In this document: piece after piece, positions 30,311 through 38,563 of the stretch
How positions within the stretch are numbered: position 1 is the first letter of the stretch
Layout of the letters: each line of letters begins with the position of its first letter
Assembly (NCBI RefSeq): GCF_030698125.1
Contig: NZ_JAUYNV010000026.1
Coordinates: forward strand, 1 to 51,913
Reading direction: 5' to 3'
DNA length: 51,913 nucleotides
Origin: Methyloversatilis sp.
Lineage (GTDB): Bacteria > Pseudomonadota > Gammaproteobacteria > Burkholderiales > Rhodocyclaceae
Translations under genes and position numbers: made by a program
The notes under the pieces: generated by a model
Databases searched by the model: none
Told to the model about the DNA's origin: nothing
The model's input: the letters and a program-made list of their open reading frames with translations, nothing else

Positions 30311-32410
30311 ATGCAATCGACCTTCGTGGCCGCTGCGCGCCTGTTCGCGTTGTCGCCCCTCGCCATTGCCGTCAGCAGCCTTGCGATGGCGTCCGACACC
30401 ACGGTTCAGCTGCCGGAGCAGCGCATCGAGGCCCGGCGCATCCTGTCCACGACGCTGGCCGACCTCGAATCCGCCCGGGCCGCGATGGCGCTGACGCCCG
30501 GCGGTGCGAACGTGATCGATGCAGAATCCTTTCGCGATGCTCGCGTGTCGACCTTGCAGGACGCGCTCGGCTACAGCGCGGGCGTGTTCGTGCAGCCGCG
30601 TTTTGGTTCGGAAGAGTCGCGCCTGTCGATCCGCGGCTCCGGCCTGCAGCGCACTTTCCACCTGCGCGGGATCAAGCTGATGCAGGACGGTGTGCCGATC
30701 AATCAGGCCGATGGCGGCGGCGACTTCCAGGTGCTGGAGCCGCTCGCCACGCGTTACATCGAGGTGTGGCGCGGCGGCAATGCGCTGCAGTACGGTGCGA
30801 GCAGCCTGGGCGGTGCGATCAATTACGTATCACCCACCGGGCACGACGCACCCCGCCTGACCGTGCGCGCGGAAACCGGCGCCTTCGGCTATCTGCGCAG
30901 CCAGCTCGCCACCGGCTTCGTCGCCGGCGACATCGATGGCTATCTCAGCCTGTCCAGCTTCACGCAGGACGGCTTTCGCGATCATGCGCGGCAGGACACG
31001 CAGCGCGTCGTCGGCAATATCGGGCTGCGCATCGCCCCGTCACTGGAAACCCGCTTCTTCATGCAGGCCGCGAAAAGTGATTCGGAACTGCCGGGCAATC
31101 TGACGCGCGCGCAGCTCAAGGCCAATCCGCGCCAGGCGGCGCCGGGCAATCTCACCGGCGACCAGAAGCGCGACATCGACCTGTGGCGCGTGTCGAACCG
31201 CACCGTGTGGCTGGCCGGTGACGGCCTGCGGGTCGAACTGTCGGCCTACTACGCCGACAAGGACCTGTTCCACCCCATCTTCCAGGTGCTCGACCAGCGT
31301 AGCAAGGACTTCGGCGCCGAGCTGCGCGTCGTGTCCGAAGCGACGCTGGCCGGTCTGCCGCATCGTCTGGTTGCCGGTGTCGGCGCGGCGCGTGGCGACA
31401 CCGACGATGATCGCTTCGTGAACGTCGCGGGCCGTCGCGGCGGGCGCACCAACAAGCTCGATACCAGCGCGCGCAATCTCGAAAGCTACGTCGAAAGCCA
31501 GCTCACCTTCGCGCCGGCATGGACGGCGGTGGTCGGCACGCAATACACACATGCGCGCCGCAAGAGCCGCGACCTGTGTTTCGCCGGCGGACCGCTGACC
31601 TGCGCCGGCGGCGACGAAAGCTTCGCGCGCACCTTCGACGGCTGGAGCCCGAAGCTCGGCGTGCGCCACGACGTGTCGCCCTCGATGCAGGTGTTCGCCA
31701 ACGTGTCGCGCAGCTTCGAGCCGCCGTCATTCGGTGAGCTGACCGGCGGTGCGACGGTGATCGACTCGCTGCGCGCACAGCGTGCGACCACCTGGGAAGC
31801 GGGCAGCCGCGGCGAATTCGCATGGGGGCGCTACGACGTCGCGATCTACCACGCGCGGGTGACCGACGAGTTGCTGGCCTACACGCTCAACCTGGGCGGC
31901 GCACCGGTCAGCACCACGCTGAACGTGCCGAAGGCGATCCATCGCGGCATCGAGTTCGCGGCCGACGGCCGTTTCGGCGCCGGCTTCGAATGGCGCCAGG
32001 CGCTTCTGTACAACGACTTCCGCTTCGACAACGACCCGCTGTTCGGCGACAACCGGCTGCCCGGTGTGCCGCGCACGCTGTTCCGCGGCGAGCTGGGCTA
32101 CCGCTTCCACGCGGCGCCCGGCGGTCCGCTGAAGATCGCCGCCAGCACCGAGTGGTCGCCGCAGCGCTACGCGGTCGACATGGCCAATACCGAATTCGCC
32201 GACGACTACGCCCTCTTCGGCCTGCGCGTCCAGCAGCAGGTCGGCAAACAGCTTTCGTGGTTCATCGAAGGCCGCAACCTGTCCGACCGCCGCTATGCCG
32301 CGACCACCAGTGTCGTGCGCGACTTCAGTGCGCTGGCAGCCGGGGCACGCAATGTCTATCTGCCGGGCGACGGCCGCGCCGTCTATGCCGGCATCGAATG
32401 GAAGATGTGA
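30311..32410 (+). CDS. TonB-dependent outer-membrane receptor
   Basis: 699-aa receptor with a signal peptide (cleavage near residue 27, SLAMA). The plug domain holds SRLSIRGSGLQRTFHLRGI and DGVPINQADGGG, typical of the FecA-like class, and IEVWRGGNALQYGASSLGGAI ends it. The beta-barrel finishes with an aromatic residue pattern (YAGIEWKM). Substrate unknown; the neighbouring copper-type genes suggest a copper chelate, while iron siderophores are the usual cargo of close relatives. GGAA eight bases before ATG 30311 supports this start. Confidence 0.9.
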   Translation: MQSTFVAAARLFALSPLAIAVSSLAMASDTTVQLPEQRIEARRILSTTLADLESARAAMALTPGGANVIDAESFRDARVSTLQDALGYSAGVFVQPRFGSEESRLSIRGSGLQRTFHLRGIKLMQDGVPINQADGGGDFQVLEPLATRYIEVWRGGNALQYGASSLGGAINYVSPTGHDAPRLTVRAETGAFGYLRSQLATGFVAGDIDGYLSLSSFTQDGFRDHARQDTQRVVGNIGLRIAPSLETRFFMQAAKSDSELPGNLTRAQLKANPRQAAPGNLTGDQKRDIDLWRVSNRTVWLAGDGLRVELSAYYADKDLFHPIFQVLDQRSKDFGAELRVVSEATLAGLPHRLVAGVGAARGDTDDDRFVNVAGRRGGRTNKLDTSARNLESYVESQLTFAPAWTAVVGTQYTHARRKSRDLCFAGGPLTCAGGDESFARTFDGWSPKLGVRHDVSPSMQVFANVSRSFEPPSFGELTGGATVIDSLRAQRATTWEAGSRGEFAWGRYDVAIYHARVTDELLAYTLNLGGAPVSTTLNVPKAIHRGIEFAADGRFGAGFEWRQALLYNDFRFDNDPLFGDNRLPGVPRTLFRGELGYRFHAAPGGPLKIAASTEWSPQRYAVDMANTEFADDYALFGLRVQQQVGKQLSWFIEGRNLSDRRYAATTSVVRDFSALAAGARNVYLPGDGRAVYAGIEWKM

Positions 32411-32411
32411 C

Positions 32412-32936
32412 ATGAATCGATATCTGAACGGCCTGGCATTCGCGCTGCTCGGTCTGCCGGTCGTGGCCGCGGCGCATGTCGTGCTGGAGCAGCAGACGGC
32501 GCCTGCCGGCAGCTACTACAAGGGCACCTTCCGCGTCGGGCACGGCTGCGAAGGCTCGCCGACCACCGCCATCACGATACGTCTGCCCGAGCCGATGGCC
32601 AGCGTGAAACCCATGGTGAAGCCTGGCTGGACAGTCGTCGTGCGCACCGAAAAGCTGGCGCAGCCGCTGATGCATCACGGCAAGCCGGTCGGCGAGGCGG
32701 TGGTCGAAGTCAGTTGGACCGGTGGCCCGCTTGCCGATGCGCACTACGACGAGTTCGCGCTGATGATGAAGCTGCCGGACGCGCCCGGACGGCGCTGGTT
32801 CAAGGTGATGCAGCAGTGCGAGCATGGCGCGAACGACTGGTCGCAGATTCCCGCCGAAGGCCAGGGCATGCGTGATGTGAAGATGCCGGCGGCGCTTCTC
32901 GACCTGCTGCCTGCGGAAGCCCGTCCGCATCACTGA
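32412..32936 (+). CDS. YcnI-family (DUF1775) copper-binding protein
   Basis: 174-aa exported protein. The signal peptide ends VVAAA and the mature chain would begin with His22 (HVVLEQQTAPAG). In B. subtilis YcnI, the mature N-terminal His is part of a copper(II) brace. The AGSYYKGTFRVGHGCEGSPT block and the WTVVVRTEKL and YDEFALMMKLPD strands match the domain. It lacks the C-terminal membrane anchor of YcnI, so it should be periplasmic. The gene starts directly after the receptor stop and is coupled to the DUF2946 gene four bases later. Confidence 0.9.
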   Translation: MNRYLNGLAFALLGLPVVAAAHVVLEQQTAPAGSYYKGTFRVGHGCEGSPTTAITIRLPEPMASVKPMVKPGWTVVVRTEKLAQPLMHHGKPVGEAVVEVSWTGGPLADAHYDEFALMMKLPDAPGRRWFKVMQQCEHGANDWSQIPAEGQGMRDVKMPAALLDLLPAEARPHH

Positions 32937-32940
32937 GCCG

Positions 32941-33315
32941 ATGCACCGATACGCGCGCCCACCTCGCACCGCACGCCTGCTCAGGCTGGCGTGGGTGCTG
33001 CTGTGCGCGTTCGTTCTGCAGTTCGTCATGTCATCGCTGGGTGGCGCCCTGCGCGTCGCCACGCCATTCGACGAAATATGCAGCGTGTCTGCAGCGGACG
33101 CCGGCGACATCCGGGGCGGCCCGGACAACATGGTGTCGCACGGACAGCATTGCGCGCTGTGCGTCTCGGCTTTCGCGCTGTCACCCTCGCCGCTGCCATT
33201 TCCGCTCACCGAATCCGGTCAGTCCGACGCGCCGATCGCGCGTGCCATCGATACCGGGCACCGGATCGAAACCGGTGCGCACTGGCAGCCGCGCGCGCCA
33301 CCACCGCTCTCCTGA
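32941..33315 (+). CDS. DUF2946-type protein, copy 2
   Basis: 124-aa protein with one N-terminal TM or uncleaved signal (about 15-37). It repeats the layout of the first copy: EIC (Cys47) and HCALC (His70, Cys71, Cys74). Sequence identity outside these sites looks low, so they are old paralogs rather than a recent duplication. Function unknown; a metal or redox role is inferred from the Cys/His pattern and position four bases after the YcnI-like gene. Confidence 0.78.
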   Translation: MHRYARPPRTARLLRLAWVLLCAFVLQFVMSSLGGALRVATPFDEICSVSAADAGDIRGGPDNMVSHGQHCALCVSAFALSPSPLPFPLTESGQSDAPIARAIDTGHRIETGAHWQPRAPPPLS

Positions 33316-33438
33316 TTCACCTGCCAAATCGTCCGGCACCGACCTCCGGCTACTGCCTGAGGATGGATGTCGTGCGCTTCCGTGCGCTGAAGCCAGCACT
33401 GCGCAGCGCACCTGCAATCATCAAGGAGAGTACTTTTC

Positions 33439-34296
33439 ATGAAGAACAGAATCATCGTGGCCGCGCTCGCCGGCCTGTTTTCCGCTTCGGCCTTCGCCCA
33501 TGTCAGCTACAGCACGCGCGACTTCCTCGCCAATGGCGTGCAGGCGGGCAATACCTGGACGCTGTCGAACCAGCGCGTCACGTCCGATTTCGGCTGGGCC
33601 GATGGCGCCGACGCCGACTGGGGTGACAGCCACCGCCTGCGCTGGGCGAAGTTCACGCTCACCGAAGCATCGGTCGTCACGCTGACGGTCAGCGCATCGA
33701 GCTTCGACTACCTCAGCGGCGGCAACACGCTGATTGCCCTGGGTGACCTGACTCCGGGCTTTTCGCTGTACAGCGGGCTGGCACCTGCTGCGGCCTTCGA
33801 AGGCGGCGACCATCCGGACTACCTCGCCAATCATCCGGGCTTCCTGCCCACGCTGAATCCGAACTACCTCGGCGCCGGCATCACCGGAACGCGTGAAGGC
33901 GCATTCAATGCCAGCGGCGATTTCTGGCTCGGCAACAAGCTGGCCGAAGTGGGCGCGTCCGGCTGGGCGTCGGCCCGGCTGGGCTATATCGGTCAGGCCG
34001 TGGATGGCGCTGGCGTCGACGTCAACGGTGACAAGGTGATCGACATCACCGGCGACGGCAGCGCAGACGGCACCGTCTCGGCCACCTTCACGCTGGCCGC
34101 CGGCAGCTACAGCCTGATCGTGGGCGGCGCGCGCTATGCCAGCCCGTATATCGACTTCGACGCCGGTACGGCGCAGCGCGGCTTTTCGGCAGCGCTGTCG
34201 GTCACCGCCGTGCCCGAGCCCGAAGGCTGGGCGCTGATGCTCGCCGGCCTCGGCCTGATCGGGCTGATCGCGCGCCGCCGCACCACGCTGATCTGA
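33439..34296 (+). CDS. PEP-CTERM protein with predicted N-terminal His
   Basis: 285-aa exported protein. The signal peptide ends SAFA at residue 20 and the mature chain would start with His21 (HVSYSTRDF). The C-terminus is a PEP-CTERM sorting tail: VPEPEGWA (258-265), a hydrophobic helix and the basic end RRR. Exosortase/archaeosortase-type systems process such tails. The body is beta-rich and contains DSHRLRW, GGDHPDYLANHPGF and a calcium-like DVNGDKVIDITGDG loop. GAGA/AAGGAG precedes the ATG. Function unknown; a metal-binding surface protein is inferred. Confidence 0.88.
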   Translation: MKNRIIVAALAGLFSASAFAHVSYSTRDFLANGVQAGNTWTLSNQRVTSDFGWADGADADWGDSHRLRWAKFTLTEASVVTLTVSASSFDYLSGGNTLIALGDLTPGFSLYSGLAPAAAFEGGDHPDYLANHPGFLPTLNPNYLGAGITGTREGAFNASGDFWLGNKLAEVGASGWASARLGYIGQAVDGAGVDVNGDKVIDITGDGSADGTVSATFTLAAGSYSLIVGGARYASPYIDFDAGTAQRGFSAALSVTAVPEPEGWALMLAGLGLIGLIARRRTTLI

Positions 34297-34377
34297 GTTG
34301 ATTCGCACTGCCGGTTCAAGCACGCGGATCGGGCTGACCGATCCGCCTCATACATTCGAACGAAAGGAATACCCATC

Positions 34378-35046
34378 ATGAGAAATGCACTTTCACGCAG
34401 TTTCGTCGCCGGCATCGCAGTTGCCGCTGCATTCGCGCCTTCGGCCGCGAGTGCTCACGCCAGTTTCGAAGACCATGCCGTCACCGTCCAGTACGGTCTC
34501 GACCTCGGACTCGGTGCGGGCTTCCAGGCACTGCAGACCTTCGTGGTCAGCGTCAGCGATGCCGTCGAAATACCGAAGATCAGCCTCAATTCGGCCGGTA
34601 CGTCTTCGTGGAGCGTTGACATCTTCGACAGCGGTCTGGCTTTCACTTACACCGGCAGCATCGATTTCATGAATTTCGGTTCGCCCGAATTCATCGGCTT
34701 TCGCGTGTTCGACGCCGCCAACGTGCTCGAACCGATCGAATCCGCCACGATCAGCAACACCGGCTACGTCAGTGGCCAGAGCGGCAACCTGATCGAGGGC
34801 TTCGAGCCGTCGCTGCATTTTTCGCATGACGAAAACAGCCTCTGGCTGAACCTGAACGGGTCGATGTATCACCACGTCGCAATGCCCGGCATGGGTGATC
34901 CGTTGCGCAACCAGATCCGCGTCGCCGTGGCGTTCGAACATGAAGTGAGCCCCCCGCCGGTACCGGAGCCCCAGACCTGGGCGCTGCTGCTGGGCGGTCT
35001 CGGCCTGACGGCTTTCGCGGCGCGCCGCGCGGCCCGACGCAGCTGA
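34378..35046 (+). CDS. PEP-CTERM protein with His-rich segments
   Basis: 222-aa exported protein. The signal peptide ends SAASA at 26 and the mature chain would start with His27 (HASFEDHAV). His/Met-rich patches are HFSHDE and MYHHVAMPGMGD. A PEP-CTERM tail starts at VPEPQTWA (195-202), then a hydrophobic helix and RRAARR. It follows the previous PEP-CTERM gene on the same strand with an 81-base gap and precedes the OprC-like receptor. Sequence similarity between the two PEP-CTERM proteins is limited to the ends. Confidence 0.88.
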   Translation: MRNALSRSFVAGIAVAAAFAPSAASAHASFEDHAVTVQYGLDLGLGAGFQALQTFVVSVSDAVEIPKISLNSAGTSSWSVDIFDSGLAFTYTGSIDFMNFGSPEFIGFRVFDAANVLEPIESATISNTGYVSGQSGNLIEGFEPSLHFSHDENSLWLNLNGSMYHHVAMPGMGDPLRNQIRVAVAFEHEVSPPPVPEPQTWALLLGGLGLTAFAARRAARRS

Positions 35047-35100
35047 CAAGAAGCCGCTCTCCGGAGCGCCATTCGGCGTGCCGGAGAGCGACCCATATCG

Positions 35101-37116
35101 ATGACATCCAACCTTTCCCTGCGGGCGCGCGGCCTGTGCCTGCTGCTGTGGTCGACTGCTGCCGCTTCGCAGACGGTCGCGCCGACGGTCAGCATCACCG
35201 CCACGCGCTCCGATGGCGCGCCCGACACCGTGGTCGACCTGCGTGAAGTGCCGCGTTCGCACAGCGATGCATCGGAGCTGCTGCGCGACATCACCGGCTT
35301 CAACATCAGCCGGGTCGGCGGCACGGCCGGCAGCGCCTTCCTGCGCGGACTCGGCGGCGCGCGCCTGCCCATCGTCGTGAACGACGCCGTTGCCGATGCC
35401 GCCTGCAATCACGGCATGGACCCGGCGACCTCCTACCTGCAGCCCGACAGCTATGACGTGCTGACCGTGGTCAAGGGGCCGAACACCGTGCAGTTCGGCC
35501 CGGCGCTGTCCGGTCAGATACGCGTGCAGCGCCTGCCGCCCGAGCCGGGGCAGGGCAGCCGGCTGAGGGCGGCGGTCGGCCGCAGCGGTTTCGACCGGCT
35601 TGACCTGTCGGCGGAATACAGCTGGTCGGGCGAGCAGTTCTGGCTGCGGGCCGGTGCCGTACGCAACGATTCCGATGATTACCGCGATGGCGCGGGACGC
35701 CGCTTCCAGTCGTTCTACACACGGTATTCGACAACGCTTGCGGCGGGTGCGCGGCTCGGCCCGGACACCGACGTCGAAGTCGATATCGAAAATGGCGACG
35801 CGATCGCCGGCTTTCCGGCTTTCCACATGGATGGCACGCGCTTCAAGCGCTCGGTCTGGGGCGCGAAACTCACCCATCGCAGACCCGGCCGCACGCTGTC
35901 GGCGCTGGAGTTTTCGGTGCGCTGGCAGCACGTGAATCATTTGATGGACGATTACACCTATCGCCCGATCAAGCCAGTCGAACTGGTGCCCGGCTTTCTC
36001 GACCAGTTCCCGACGCTGCTGATGCGTCAGGACTACACCGGACGTACGGCCCGCCTGAGTGCTCGCTTTGATCTCGATGCGGCCACCGATGTGCTGGCGG
36101 GCGCCGATGTGCGCGAAGACGAGCATGAAGGCGACAACTTCCGCACCACGCGTACCTGTTTCACCGGCACCGACAACTGTCCGCTGTCGACCGCATCACT
36201 GACTTCGTTCTACCGCCTCGATGCGCGCACGCAGGGCGCGTTCGCCGAAATGACCCATCGTCGCGACACCGTCACGCTGCGTGCCGGCCTGCGCGTCGAT
36301 CGTCTGCACACGCAGGCGGGTGAGCTGCGCAACTTCCTGGGTACCCAGCTGTTGCCGGGCAGTGGCGAGGAACGTACCGAAACGCTGCGCTCCGGCTTCC
36401 TGCGGCTGCAGTGGCAGATCGATCCGTCGCTCGACGGCTTCATCGCCTTCGGTGTCGCACAGCGCGCCGCGTCGAACCTGGAGCGGGCAAGTTTCTCCGC
36501 CTTCCACATCGACGCCGAAACCAACCGCGAAATCAACGCCGGGCTGAACTGGCGCGCCGGCGACACACATGTCGCCGTGAATGCCTTCCACAGCCGGATC
36601 GGCGATTTCATCCTGGCCGAGCAGGGCATCACCGCACGCAATGTGGACGCGCGTCGTGTCGGTGCCGAGCTGGACGCGCGACTGCGCGTCGTCGGCGATC
36701 TGCACGCTGTGGGTTCAGTGGCATGGACTCGGGCGGACAACCTGACGCAGGACGTTCCGCTCGCCCAGACCTCGCCGGCGGAGGTGCGGCTCGGACTCGA
36801 ATATCTGCGTCCCACGTTCAGCGTGAGCGGCGGTGTCCGACTGGTGCAACGGCAGGACCGTATCCATGCAGGCTTCGGCAATGCGCTCGGTACCGACCTC
36901 GGCGAGACGCCGGGCTTTGCCACGATGCGCCTGATGGCGAGCTGGCAGGCAATGAAGGGCGTGGTGCTGAGCGCCGGCGTCGACAACCTGTTCGACCGCA
37001 ACTACGCCGAACACATCAGCCGCACCGGCGGCTTTCAGCCGGCCGGGCTGGTGCTGACCGAAAGGGTGAACGAGCCGGGGCGGCTGGCGTGGCTGCGTGC
37101 GCGCGTCGACTTCTGA
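35101..37116 (+). CDS. TonB-dependent copper receptor, OprC/NosA-like
   Basis: 671-aa receptor. After a signal peptide the plug has LRDITGFNISRVGG, AFLRGLGGARLPI and CNHGMDPATSYL at 102-113. The Cys-x-x-x-MDPxTSY block is a hallmark I associate with OprC/NosA copper receptors, where Cys/Met/His residues bind copper. VLTVVKGPNTVQFGP follows, then a barrel ending RVDF. It probably imports copper across the outer membrane. The start ATG is 54 bases after the PEP-CTERM stop, with AGAGCGA-type sequence before it. Confidence 0.9.
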   Translation: MTSNLSLRARGLCLLLWSTAAASQTVAPTVSITATRSDGAPDTVVDLREVPRSHSDASELLRDITGFNISRVGGTAGSAFLRGLGGARLPIVVNDAVADAACNHGMDPATSYLQPDSYDVLTVVKGPNTVQFGPALSGQIRVQRLPPEPGQGSRLRAAVGRSGFDRLDLSAEYSWSGEQFWLRAGAVRNDSDDYRDGAGRRFQSFYTRYSTTLAAGARLGPDTDVEVDIENGDAIAGFPAFHMDGTRFKRSVWGAKLTHRRPGRTLSALEFSVRWQHVNHLMDDYTYRPIKPVELVPGFLDQFPTLLMRQDYTGRTARLSARFDLDAATDVLAGADVREDEHEGDNFRTTRTCFTGTDNCPLSTASLTSFYRLDARTQGAFAEMTHRRDTVTLRAGLRVDRLHTQAGELRNFLGTQLLPGSGEERTETLRSGFLRLQWQIDPSLDGFIAFGVAQRAASNLERASFSAFHIDAETNREINAGLNWRAGDTHVAVNAFHSRIGDFILAEQGITARNVDARRVGAELDARLRVVGDLHAVGSVAWTRADNLTQDVPLAQTSPAEVRLGLEYLRPTFSVSGGVRLVQRQDRIHAGFGNALGTDLGETPGFATMRLMASWQAMKGVVLSAGVDNLFDRNYAEHISRTGGFQPAGLVLTERVNEPGRLAWLRARVDF

Positions 37117-37346
37117 GCGGCGAGCGGTGGGTGGTTTGCCCGGTTCTCGAACCCTTGAACACGCCGCTTTGGTTGTGGAATCGGCAGCGGTACTGACACC
37201 TGGAACTGGGGCGGGGCACCGGTCAGGTCGGCGATTACCTATGTACGGTATCGAACGGTCATAACTACAGATTTTTGGGATATTCGGGGAGCTAAGCACG
37301 ACGAGTAAGTCATGTTTTGCAGAACGACACTCCGGGGGATCGAGAC

Positions 37347-38065
37347 ATGTTCGCACTTGACTACGCGCACGAGAACCAACTGCTGGCCTCTCTGCCCGAT
37401 GAAGAATTACAGCTTTTGACGCCGCATCTCGAGTGGGTGGATCTGCCGCTGGGCAAGGTCATCCACGAGTCCGGAATTCCCCGCAAGTTCGTCTATTTCC
37501 CGACCAGCGCCATCGTCTCGTTGCTCTACACGACGGAAGGCGGCGCGTCGTCGGAGATCGCGGTCGTGGGCCGTGAAGGTGCGGTGGGGATCTGCGTCTT
37601 CCTGGGGGCGAATCCATGCCCATCCGCGACGAGGTGTGCAGCGCAGGCAGCGGCTACCGGCTTCGCGCAGAGGCCGTCAATGCCGCATTCGAACGCTCCG
37701 ATCGTGTCCAGTACCTGATGCTTTGCTACACACAGGCACTGCTCACGCAGATCAGCCACACGGCAATGTGCAACCGCTACCATTCGGTGGATCAGCTCCT
37801 TTGCCGCTGGCTTCTGCAAAGCCTGGACCGCCAGCACGGCAACGAGCTGTTGATGACTCAGGAATTGATTGCCAACATGCTGGGCGTGCGCCGGGAGGGT
37901 GTCACCGAAGCGGCGCTCAGGCTGCAGGCTGCCGGCATCATCCACTACGCGCGCGGCCATATCTGGGTGCTGGACCGCGCCGGTCTCGAGGCCCGCGCAT
38001 GCGATTGCTATCGCGTGGTGAAGCGCGAATACGATCGCCTTCTGCCAGCCGTCCAGGCGGCCTGA
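37347..38065 (+). pseudogene. Crp/Fnr-family regulator, frameshifted at a G run
   Basis: The first frame gives MFALDYAHENQLL... to GAVGICVFLG, a cyclic-nucleotide-binding-like domain. The second frame resumes as MPIRDEVCSAGSGYRL and runs through the C-terminal HTH (MTQELIANMLGVRREGVTEAA) to the usual end. The break is at GGGGG, 37604-37608. A sixth G would restore CTG GGG GGC GAA TCC ATG, encoding LGGESM, which fits the family, and give a full 239-aa protein. So it is a true one-base deletion, a phase-variable tract or a sequencing error. The family is common in betaproteobacteria; its signal is not known. Confidence 0.9.
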
Positions 38066-38364
38066 TTGCTTCAGGGTTTCTTCGCTGGCATACGCTGGCA
38101 GCCCGCCCTGTGCATCAGAGTGATGCCGGGATCCTCGGGCGCGCTTGTGCGACCCTCATGCGTGCGCACCGGGCAGGTCCTCCTGTCGGCAGACATCGTG
38201 ACGAACACCGACAGCCGCTTCGTCGAATACCCGTCAGACGAGGCTCTGCAACACGTTCCACAGCGCCGGGACCCGGGTTGTGCGTTCCGCGGTTCGACTT
38301 CCCGGGGCGTTCCCGACACCGACAACATCATTCCGGCGCTTGCCGCGACAGCCGAAGGACCCAG
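38066..38364. other. Gene-free gap
   Basis: About 300 bases between the Crp/Fnr gene and the 58-aa gene. A 105-codon frame starting with TTG crosses it but has no Shine-Dalgarno and no family-like features, so I do not call it. No repeat or hairpin of note. Confidence 0.5.
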
Positions 38365-38541
38365 ATGGCGAACCCCTGGCTGAAGCAGAACCCGGTCATG
38401 AGCCTGTGGCTGAGTACGGCGCATCGCGTCGCAGGCACCTTGCGCGGCCAGGCGACCGCACAGGCTCGGCGACGGGTGAAGGCTGCGGCCGACGCGCTTG
38501 CGCCGGCGGCGCCGAAAGCCAAATGCGGGCGCAGGCGCTGA
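38365..38541 (+). CDS. Small conserved-looking basic protein (58 aa)
   Basis: 58-aa protein beginning MANPWLKQNPVMSLWLSTAH and ending in KCGRRR. AAGGA stands five bases before the ATG. It resembles a type of small protein I recall in Burkholderiales and Rhodocyclales that starts with 'NPF..MWLS' and ends in a basic tail, although I cannot confirm it here. An amphipathic helix rich in Ala and Arg follows the WLS segment. Function unknown. The phospholipase D gene starts 22 bases later, so the two may be co-transcribed. Confidence 0.6.
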   Translation: MANPWLKQNPVMSLWLSTAHRVAGTLRGQATAQARRRVKAAADALAPAAPKAKCGRRR

Positions 38542-38563
38542 CCCGCCGGTCAGTCGCAGACAG

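Noticed and set aside
34393..36126. 577-codon frame antisense to the PEP-CTERM and OprC-like genes
   Set aside because: The plus-strand genes have signal peptides, sorting tail and receptor motifs; the antisense product has none.
38066..38383. 105-codon frame after the Crp/Fnr gene
   Set aside because: TTG start, no ribosome-binding site and no family-like sequence.
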